A model generated the notes under the pieces. It did not search any database, was not told the origin of the DNA, and worked only from the letters and a program-made list of their open reading frames with translations. The position numbers and the translations under genes are program-made. Positions 55,021 to 62,341 of a stretch of DNA of 64,000 bases are shown one piece after another. This DNA is from Alistipes sp. (GTDB lineage: Bacteria; Bacteroidota; Bacteroidia; Bacteroidales; Rikenellaceae): NCBI GenBank assembly GCA_022767745.1, contig JALENN010000009.1:62001-126000 (forward strand), given 5' to 3'. Positions within the stretch are counted from its first letter, which is position 1. Each line of letters begins with the position of its first letter.

Positions 55021-58000
55021 ATGATAAGGAAAATAATACATATTGCGGCAGCTCTGTTGGCGGCATCGCTCCTGCTCGTCTCGTGCAGTAAGGATGATGT
55101 GTGGAAGGATCCGCAAACCGAGGTTCCTGAAGGATATATTTCGTTGCGTTTCACTGCGGATATTCCTGCTATGCAGGAGGTTGATACACGTGCGGTGGAT
55201 CCCGATGGTGGCGGAGTGCAGGATATGACACTTTTCTGCTTCGACAGTTACGGACTTTTTATCTCTACAGTAAAGGCTGATGTGTCGGTTGAAACTTCCT
55301 TGAGTGGTACATTCGCGGCTGTGGTTCCTGAAAATACCCGTACCGTCCACTTCCTGGCTAACCAGAACATGGATGAGTTCAAGGAGGATCAGTTCCGCAA
55401 CAAGTCCGAGTCCGAAGTCATGGCTGTGCTGGAGGGGTCGTCGGGCCGTATGATCTATTGGGCGCGGTTCGCATGTGAGGCTGGAGATGACAATATAGCC
55501 GATCAGATGAAAGCCAAGGGCAATGCCATCTTGCTGATTCGTAATCATGCGAGAATTTCTGTCGAAAATCCGAATAATGAATTTATCGAGATTACCGGCT
55601 TTGCAGTCTGCAATACCAACGCTTTCGGAACAGTGGCTCCATACCATCCGAAGAAAGGCTTTGACTTTACTTGGCCTTCCAGTGACGATCCCTTTGTCAC
55701 ACTGCCTGCAAATGATGCCAAGATGAGCGATATCACGGATGTGACGACCAACATGGGGCAGTATGTTTTCGAGTGCGAGAACAGTGTTGACGACCCTGTC
55801 AGCGTGATTCTCCGCGGACATAAATCTGGCGTGGCAGAGGAAAAATATTACCGTGTTCTGTTGATGGATAAAAATGGCGAGCAGCTACTTATACGTCGTA
55901 ATCATCATTATAAACTAAACATTAAGGGTACCCTTTCTTTCGGTCAGGATTCTTTTGCCGAGGCGTTGGCAGGAGCAGCTACGAATAACGTGTGGATTTC
56001 CATATCCGACGAAGTTAACGAAGTGGAGGATACTGACTATGTATTGACGGTAGAGAAGCCCTTTGTGGTGCTGGACGAAAGTTTTACGACAAATGGTGGC
56101 AGCTATACGCTCAACTATACAATTAAGGGAAAGAACGGCAAGACTATAACCGATGCCGATGAGGCAACTGTTACGTGGATAGACAACGGAGTGGCGACAC
56201 AGACCTTTGAGCCGACTTTTTCTGTGAATGGCAGTGGTGTCGGAGAGGGACACATACAGATACACTTGCTACAGTTGGGTACTAACGAGAAGCAGGAAGG
56301 TACGTTGCTTGTCAAAAAGGGTCGGTTGCAGCGTAAGATCAAGGTCATTACGATCAAGGAACAGACTTTCGTTCCCTCTTGGGTAGGTACGGAAATATAT
56401 GGTGATCTTGAAACCGATCCAAGCAAGGGTAATCGTGCCCATGTTACGGCCATGTTCACCATCCCCGAAAGTTGTCCCGATGAGCTGTTCCCGATGAATG
56501 TGTATCTATCCGTGCGGGATCTGGATATCCGCAATGCATCGGGCATGGTGCTTCCAGTTGTGCGCGCGGGAGATAAGGAGTGGTATAGTAGCGGCGATAT
56601 CTCTTCTGTTTATAATGATTCCGAGCCGGATTACAAGTTTGTATATACGGCCGAAGGCCCAGGCGTGCAGCGTGTCTATTTCGAGAATATATTGAATCAG
56701 GTAAATGGCTATCAAGGCACGCTCTATATCGAGGCCGAATACTTCGCGACGATGCAGCGCAAGTTCAAGTATTCTAATAGCCATAAGTCTATCTCGGTGC
56801 AAGGTTTGAATAAATACGAGAAAGTTGAGTCAGGGATAGATGATGAGGCGATATACTATCGCTTGGTGCCGCAGAAGAAAGGTGCCAATGTGCAGTTCGA
56901 CATGCTGTTGGCCGAAAGGTCTGATCAGGATCAAGGGCTTGGCAACAATAATCCGGCCAATGCCGGAGCCAAAGACGAGTTCCTGCTCTACTCGCAGTTC
57001 CTTGATTATTATTTGGACGGAGAGGAGTCCGATGCAGGCGTAACTGCGTTTGATTGTTCGTTCTATCCAGAGCAATCTGCTGCATGGTGGAACAGGAACA
57101 ATCCTCAGGGCGGCCGCATGTTGATGTTCAAGCCCAGGACCGAAATCTTAAACGATCCGCCGCAAGGCACGGGAAGATATTCGATCTACATGAAGACCAA
57201 CCGAGCCCGTAGTGCCGAGGTGATCCGTATTGCCTCAAACGATAATCGCTATGAGCCGATATTGTCGCAGGATGCAAGTGCGGATGATCCCGACATATAT
57301 GGCGGAACGTCGTACCGTAGTATTACCTTCGAGTTAGCCAATTACAACCCGTTCCGGTTTGGAGCTCGTGTAAGGCATGGCAACGAAGAGTGGCAGGGTG
57401 CTGCGGATGAGCCCGATCGTACGACAACTTTCGACGACATTCCTGAAAAGGTTACTTCTTTGGAGTGGTCGTACCAGCCAGATCAGCGAGTAGATATCGC
57501 TATTGATGTGACTAGTTTTGCGGGTTCTGACGGGCAATCTGTAGACCCGTTTGGTAAGGAGTTCGAAATCTATATAGATGCTCCTATGTTGAGAATCGAT
57601 GCCAGCCGTCTTGCAGAAAACAAGTTGGATGCATCGAAGTTGAAAGCGCATCCTTCCATACCCGGACGCTTCATCTATACGGTGAATGCAAATCGGGATA
57701 AGGAACGGGCATTTGGTACGGATAATGTCGCCAACAAGGATAATACAACTCCTGCCGTGAACCAGCAAGGAGAGCGAAAGACATTGCCGTTCCTTATAAA
57801 CAGTGCCGTAAGTGCCGGCGATATCGTAATTTCGTCCAACGAAAGTCAGGTCGTGTATTATGCCAAAACCTTCCGTGTGTCGAACAAGTCGATTACCGGT
57901 ACACTTCAGTATAGAACTGCTGCAGGTACGCTTGAAAATGTTCCGCAGAACGCGTTTGTGTCCTTTGAGCGAGTGCGTAATGGCAGCCGCATAGGAGCTG

Positions 58001-58173
58001 TTACCGTTACGGCCGGTGGAACTTACGAATTGCGACTTCGTAAGGAATATGAGTTCAATTGGTATGCGGATGAGGTCCAATTGCGTTATACGGATAGTAA
58101 TGGCAATGTTTATCGTGCGACATATCCGAGTTTGTCAAATTTGTTTGCATCTCCGAACATTGTGCTAGAATAG
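55021..58173 (+). CDS. Giant fimbrial tip-type protein (DUF4906-like)
   Basis: 1050 residues, the largest protein of the locus. Lipobox LLVSC (C22) and VDTRAVDPD (R57-A58) fit a mature subunit released by Arg-specific cleavage. Fimbrillin-like strands follow (QDMTLFCFDSYGLFIST, HFLANQNMDEFKED, HHYKLNIKGTLSFG), then several beta domains: an Ig-like region at about 360-450, and a long stretch to the C-terminus without a familiar motif. Such proteins are usually labelled DUF4906 and occupy the fimbrial tip in the FimE/Mfa5 position; my assignment to DUF4906 is from memory of the family. It starts 30 bases after the preceding subunit and ends the operon at a strong hairpin. Confidence 0.78.
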   Translation: MIRKIIHIAAALLAASLLLVSCSKDDVWKDPQTEVPEGYISLRFTADIPAMQEVDTRAVDPDGGGVQDMTLFCFDSYGLFISTVKADVSVETSLSGTFAAVVPENTRTVHFLANQNMDEFKEDQFRNKSESEVMAVLEGSSGRMIYWARFACEAGDDNIADQMKAKGNAILLIRNHARISVENPNNEFIEITGFAVCNTNAFGTVAPYHPKKGFDFTWPSSDDPFVTLPANDAKMSDITDVTTNMGQYVFECENSVDDPVSVILRGHKSGVAEEKYYRVLLMDKNGEQLLIRRNHHYKLNIKGTLSFGQDSFAEALAGAATNNVWISISDEVNEVEDTDYVLTVEKPFVVLDESFTTNGGSYTLNYTIKGKNGKTITDADEATVTWIDNGVATQTFEPTFSVNGSGVGEGHIQIHLLQLGTNEKQEGTLLVKKGRLQRKIKVITIKEQTFVPSWVGTEIYGDLETDPSKGNRAHVTAMFTIPESCPDELFPMNVYLSVRDLDIRNASGMVLPVVRAGDKEWYSSGDISSVYNDSEPDYKFVYTAEGPGVQRVYFENILNQVNGYQGTLYIEAEYFATMQRKFKYSNSHKSISVQGLNKYEKVESGIDDEAIYYRLVPQKKGANVQFDMLLAERSDQDQGLGNNNPANAGAKDEFLLYSQFLDYYLDGEESDAGVTAFDCSFYPEQSAAWWNRNNPQGGRMLMFKPRTEILNDPPQGTGRYSIYMKTNRARSAEVIRIASNDNRYEPILSQDASADDPDIYGGTSYRSITFELANYNPFRFGARVRHGNEEWQGAADEPDRTTTFDDIPEKVTSLEWSYQPDQRVDIAIDVTSFAGSDGQSVDPFGKEFEIYIDAPMLRIDASRLAENKLDASKLKAHPSIPGRFIYTVNANRDKERAFGTDNVANKDNTTPAVNQQGERKTLPFLINSAVSAGDIVISSNESQVVYYAKTFRVSNKSITGTLQYRTAAGTLENVPQNAFVSFERVRNGSRIGAVTVTAGGTYELRLRKEYEFNWYADEVQLRYTDSNGNVYRATYPSLSNLFASPNIVLE

Positions 58174-58211
58174 TCTATATGGCATGAGTTTTTTGGAATG
58201 ATATATTTTTT

Positions 58212-58245
58212 AATGACTCCGGACGTTGCCACGTTCGGAGTCATT
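58212..58245 (+). terminator. Terminator-like hairpin, abuts next start codon
   Basis: A 15-bp stem (58212-58226 with 58231-58245, one G-T pair) with a TGCC loop, preceded by an A/T-run and followed by T only briefly. The next start codon is 15 bases downstream. Confidence 0.75.
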
Positions 58246-58259
58246 TGGCAATATGATAT

Positions 58260-59168
58260 ATGAAAAAGCTGAATCACGTTTTTTTAGCTAGCTTTCTGGG
58301 CCTTTGTATCACCTCTTGTTCACACGCCCAGCAACAGCAGGAGACAGAGACATTCCGCCTGCCTGACGTTCCCGATATGCTTGCAACGCCGGAAGAGCGG
58401 GCGTCATATCTCTCACTGCATTATTGGGATCATTTTGCATTTTCCGATACGACAATGATATCCAAACCGGAAATAACCGAGCAGGCCTTTGTCGATTTCC
58501 TTAGCATCCTGCCATATAGCGATCAGGCTCCTGCGGCTGTAGATACTCTTTTTCGCCGTGCTGCGATCGGTCAAGAGATGTTATATTATTTTATCGAACT
58601 TAGTGACAAGTATCTCTACGAACCTAATTCGCCCATGCATAACGAGGATCTGCATATTCTTGTGCTGCGGGCTTTGCTGGGCAATCCATGTTTGTCGGAT
58701 GCGGATAAGATTCGTCCGCGCTATCTGCTGGAGATGGCCATGAAAAATCGTCCGGGTGATGTGGCGGCGGATTTTACTGTCGTTTGCCGCGACGGACAGA
58801 AGCTTAGCCTCTCGCAGGTGAGGGCCCCTTATCTGCTGCTTTACTTCAATGACCCCGAGTGTGAGGATTGCCGTCGCGTGAGGGAGTACTTGGCATCGTC
58901 CACTATTGTGAATGGACTGTTGGATGCTGGCAGCCTGAAGGTGTTATCCGTATGTGTGGAGGGTAAGACTGCCGCATGGGAGAAGGTCGCCTATCCAGCC
59001 AGCTGGATTGATACTTGTGACGAGGATCAACGGTTGACACGCGAACTGGTGTACGATCTTAAGGCGATGCCAACGCTCTATCTGCTCGACGCTGAGCGGC
59101 GTGTGGTGCTTAAGGATGCCTCGGTGGTCGAAATTGAGGCTTTCCTTTCGGGTGAGGCTGGTGATTGA
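58260..59168 (+). CDS. Thioredoxin-like lipoprotein (DUF5106-type)
   Basis: 302 residues with lipobox CITSC (C20). The N-terminal half (about 35-150) is helical (MLATPEERASYLSLHYWDHFAF, LYEPNSPMHNEDLHILVLRALLGNP) and matches the DUF5106 module found in Bacteroidetes before thioredoxin domains. Residues about 160-300 are a thioredoxin fold with FNDPECEDCRRV (C201, C204) and the cis-proline segment LKAMPTLYLLD. It should be a membrane-attached periplasmic thiol oxidoreductase. It follows the fimbrial operon, but a terminator-like hairpin ends 15 bases before its ATG, so its expression must pass through the hairpin. Confidence 0.82.
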   Translation: MKKLNHVFLASFLGLCITSCSHAQQQQETETFRLPDVPDMLATPEERASYLSLHYWDHFAFSDTTMISKPEITEQAFVDFLSILPYSDQAPAAVDTLFRRAAIGQEMLYYFIELSDKYLYEPNSPMHNEDLHILVLRALLGNPCLSDADKIRPRYLLEMAMKNRPGDVAADFTVVCRDGQKLSLSQVRAPYLLLYFNDPECEDCRRVREYLASSTIVNGLLDAGSLKVLSVCVEGKTAAWEKVAYPASWIDTCDEDQRLTRELVYDLKAMPTLYLLDAERRVVLKDASVVEIEAFLSGEAGD

Positions 59169-59190
59169 TGGATTGCTCAGTAGATGATAA

Positions 59191-59224
59191 AAACGTCCCG
59201 TCTCCGGCAGGAGACGGGACGTTT
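59191..59224. terminator. Bidirectional intrinsic terminator
   Basis: A perfect 15-bp stem (59191-59205 with 59210-59224) with a GGCA loop and A/T-flanks, between the thioredoxin-like gene and the convergent oxidoreductase gene. Confidence 0.85.
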
Positions 59225-59247
59225 CGTATGCTGGAGCCACCTTTATG

Positions 59248-60702
59248 CTACATCTTGTAGAACTCCTCCCAACCCTTGCGCGGCGGGGTCTGGGTAAGCA
59301 TGGCGTCGGCGAAGCGGTCGTTGACGATGCGCTTGGTCTCGCGGTCGAAGACGATCTTCTTGTTCAGGCGCTGTGCCATTACACCGAGGCAGAATACCTG
59401 GCACAGGGGGCCGAATATCTCGAACGGTGAGCGTGTGCGCTCCTCGCCCATGCAGGCCAGCAGGAAGTTCTCGTAGTGGTTCGAGGGGCTCTTCGGTACC
59501 TCGGGGAGCTTGTCGGCCATGGCCTTGGCTTTCGACTCGGGGATGATCGAGAGGGTCGAGCCGTGCGAGCCGCCCTTGAAGATGAGGTCCTTCGAGTAGA
59601 TGATCTTTCCCGGGTTGAGCTTGATGGCCTGTGCCTTCTGTCCGTTCACGGTCGGTATGTCCGATCCGAGTTGCGATGCGCCGTATCCGTCGGGCAGCTG
59701 CGGGTAGTTGCCTATACCGTCATACCACGTGATCTGCAGGGGCGGCATCTCGCCGCGGCGCGGGAACTTGAACCGTATGGTCGAGGCCATGGGGAAGAAG
59801 TAGGTGTTCCAGCCCTCGAGCTTGATGGGCTCCACCTCGTAGGGCAGACCCAGGTTGAGGAACTCGTGTATCGTGTCGAGGATGTGTGCGCCCCAGTCGC
59901 CGAGGGCACCCATACCGAAGTCGTACCAGCTGCGCCAGTTGCCCGGGTGATACTTCTTGTTGAACTCGTGGAACTGCTGCGTCGTGTGCCACAGATCCCA
60001 GTCCATGCCGTCGGGTATGGGCTCGGCCTGCGGGTAGCGGTCGATGTTGACATCGTATCCGTGCCAGCGGCGCGACATGTTCATGTGGGCGTCGACGGCG
60101 GTGACATCCTTGATGATGCCGGCCTCGGTCCACGCCTTGAACTGGAAGTAGTTGGCCTCCGAGTGGCCCTGGTTACCGCCCTGTGTCACCAGCTGGGGGT
60201 TGCGCTTGGCGGCGTCGATCATGAGCTGGCACTCGTAGAACGTGCGTCCCATGGGTTTCTCGACGTAGACGTGCTTGCCCTGGTTCAGCGCAAGCATCAC
60301 GCACGGGAAGTGCGAGAAGTCGGGCGTCTCGACAACGACGGCCTCGAACTGGTTGCCCATCTCGTCGAACATCTTGCGGAAGTCGGTATATACCTTGGCA
60401 TTGGGGTGCGCTGCGGCCGACTTGCGGCTGCCTTCCGAGTTGGGGTCGACGTCGCACATGGCCACGATGTTGGCAAGGCCCGTCTTGTCGAACTCGCGCA
60501 TAACCTCGGCGCCGCGGTTGGCCATTCCGACCCATGCGATGTTTACCTTGCCGAGCTTTGCGAAACGCTCCTTCTTGTCCTGATCCTGCTGTTGTGGGGT
60601 GAGGATGCCGGCTGCGCCCGAGGCCATGCCGCCCATCATCATGCCTGCGGCGGCGAGACCCGATCTCTTCAGGAAGTCGCCGCGAGAAATTTTGTCGCTC
60701 AT
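59248..60702 (-). CDS. Gfo/Idh/MocA-family oxidoreductase with export-type N-terminus
   Basis: 484 residues from the ATG at 60702. The N-terminus SRGDFLKRSGLAAAGMMMGG looks like a Tat-type signal but has RG where the twin arginine would be. The Rossmann domain follows (VNIAWVGMANRGAEVM, IVAMCDVDP), then YVEKPMGRT, the EKP motif carrying the catalytic lysine, and the C-terminal alpha/beta domain. It probably oxidises or epimerises a sugar or inositol with NAD(P) in the periplasm; family members with this signal are common in glycan-degrading Bacteroidetes. It is monocistronic, with no sugar-utilisation genes adjacent. Confidence 0.87.
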   Translation of the reverse strand: MSDKISRGDFLKRSGLAAAGMMMGGMASGAAGILTPQQQDQDKKERFAKLGKVNIAWVGMANRGAEVMREFDKTGLANIVAMCDVDPNSEGSRKSAAAHPNAKVYTDFRKMFDEMGNQFEAVVVETPDFSHFPCVMLALNQGKHVYVEKPMGRTFYECQLMIDAAKRNPQLVTQGGNQGHSEANYFQFKAWTEAGIIKDVTAVDAHMNMSRRWHGYDVNIDRYPQAEPIPDGMDWDLWHTTQQFHEFNKKYHPGNWRSWYDFGMGALGDWGAHILDTIHEFLNLGLPYEVEPIKLEGWNTYFFPMASTIRFKFPRRGEMPPLQITWYDGIGNYPQLPDGYGASQLGSDIPTVNGQKAQAIKLNPGKIIYSKDLIFKGGSHGSTLSIIPESKAKAMADKLPEVPKSPSNHYENFLLACMGEERTRSPFEIFGPLCQVFCLGVMAQRLNKKIVFDRETKRIVNDRFADAMLTQTPPRKGWEEFYKM

Positions 60703-60823
60703 ATCGTTATAGTTTGGTTCGTTGGTATTGTTGGTCGCGGTGTCGCGAAAACACACTCTAAAGGTAGTAATAATTTTCGGAAAATGCATACGCGCGGCGC
60801 GTTTTAGTGGGGTTGCAGGGACG

Positions 60824-60857
60824 AAAAAAACGGCGGCGCGACATCGTCGCACCGCCG
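60824..60857 (-). terminator. Intrinsic terminator of the flavodiiron gene
   Basis: A 12-position stem (60831-60842 with 60846-60857, one mismatch) followed on the minus strand by seven T, 28 bases after the stop. Confidence 0.85.
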
Positions 60858-60884
60858 TGTGGGTGTGTGGGACCGTTGTACGGG

Positions 60885-62048
60885 CTATTGGGCCAGAGCC
60901 TCGGCCAGGCATTTGAGCTGTGCCTCGCTCGCCTCGTTCAGGGACGAGCGAACCGTCACCACGGGCTCAAGCATGGTTATATCCTTCATGTGTGAGAGGC
61001 GCTCGCACATGACGCGTGCGGCGGCGGGCGCCCATGTGCCGTTCTCGATGAGGCTGACGCGGCGGCGCTGCCAGTTCTTGCTCTTCAGGCGGCTGATGAA
61101 GGTATCCATCACGGGGAATATGCCGGCGTCGTAGGTCGAGGCGGCAAGTACCGTACGGTCGTAGCGGAAGGCTTCGGCTACGGCCTCGGCCATGTCGCAG
61201 CGTGCAAGGTCCATGGTACGTACGTTCTGCTCGCCGCCCTCGCGCAGCATCTCGGCCAGGCGGCATGCGGCGGCGGCCGTGTTGCCGTAGATCGAGGCGT
61301 AGGCTATGAGCACACCCTTCTGCTCGGGCTCGTAGCTGCTCCATGTGAGGTATTTGCCTATGTAGTAGGCCAGGTTGCTCTCGAGAACGGGGCCGTGCAG
61401 CGGGCAGATGCGCGCGATGTCGAGCGTGGCGGCCTTCTTGAGCAGTGCCTGAACGTTTACGCCATACTTGCCCACGATGTTGATGTAGTAGCGGCGGGCT
61501 TCATCCTCCCACGGCTGCTCGATGTCCAGCGCCCCGAACTTGCCGAAGGCGTCGGCCGAGAAGAGCGTCTTTTCGCTCTGCTCGTATGCCACCATCACCT
61601 CGGGCCAGTGTACCATGGGTGCGGTGACGAACTGCAGCGTGTGGCTGCCGAGGCAGAGCGTGTCGCCCTCGGCAACGACAACGCGGCGGTCGGCGAAGTC
61701 GGTGCCGAAGAACTGCGCCGTCATGGCGAAGGTCTTGGCGTTGCCCACGATCTGCATCGAGGGGTAGCGCTCCATCACGGCGGCGATGTTGGCGGCGTGG
61801 TCGGGCTCCATGTGCAGCGTCACAAGGTAGTCGGGCGTGCGGCCTGCCAGTGCGGTGTCGAGGCGCGAGAGCCACTCGTCGCACTTGCGGCGGTCGACCG
61901 TGTCCATCAGGGCGATTTTCTCGTCGAGGATAAGGTATGAGTTGTACGATACGCCGTCGGCGACGCGGTACTGGCCCTCGAAGAGGTCGATCTGGTGGTC
62001 GTCGACACCGATGTACTTTATCGAATCGGAGATTTTAATGTCGGTCAT
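60885..62048 (-). CDS. Flavodiiron protein (FprA family)
   Basis: 387 residues. The N-terminal metallo-beta-lactamase domain has the di-iron ligands in the family pattern: H79-x-E81-x-D83-H84 in LHMEPDHA, H147 in APMVHWPE, D166 in FSADAFG and H218 in CPLHGP. The C-terminal flavodoxin domain starts at about 250 (VLIAYASIYGNTAAA, the FMN-phosphate loop). Such proteins reduce O2 or NO to protect anaerobes; length fits the two-domain class A without rubredoxin. A -7 element lies 33 bases upstream and a terminator follows, so it is monocistronic. Confidence 0.95.
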   Translation of the reverse strand: MTDIKISDSIKYIGVDDHQIDLFEGQYRVADGVSYNSYLILDEKIALMDTVDRRKCDEWLSRLDTALAGRTPDYLVTLHMEPDHAANIAAVMERYPSMQIVGNAKTFAMTAQFFGTDFADRRVVVAEGDTLCLGSHTLQFVTAPMVHWPEVMVAYEQSEKTLFSADAFGKFGALDIEQPWEDEARRYYINIVGKYGVNVQALLKKAATLDIARICPLHGPVLESNLAYYIGKYLTWSSYEPEQKGVLIAYASIYGNTAAAACRLAEMLREGGEQNVRTMDLARCDMAEAVAEAFRYDRTVLAASTYDAGIFPVMDTFISRLKSKNWQRRRVSLIENGTWAPAAARVMCERLSHMKDITMLEPVVTVRSSLNEASEAQLKCLAEALAQ

Positions 62049-62080
62049 ATCTGTCTTATGTTTTAGTCGTTTCCCGCTTG

Positions 62081-62088
62081 CAAAGATA
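62081..62088 (-). promoter_or_regulatory. -7 promoter element of flavodiiron gene
   Basis: CAAAGATA on the plus strand is TATCTTTG on the minus strand, 33 bases before the start codon. Confidence 0.55.
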
Positions 62089-62341
62089 ATACAATTCAGC
62101 CAAAGTGTTGCCCCGCAGGCCTTGTCAATTGCCCGGGCCGGTCTCCGCTGCCGGCTTTTGCCGCGCCGCCGTCCGTTGCGCGCGGCCGGGACGGCCCTTT
62201 AATATATAGGTGAAAGATTACTTTGCGTGGTGTGGATGTGAAAAACAAAAAAAATGTAAAAAAATATACTACTTTGTGTTGCATAATAGTGTGGAGGTAT
62301 TTATATTTGTGTCACAAAAGAACAGTAAAACCGAAAACCGT

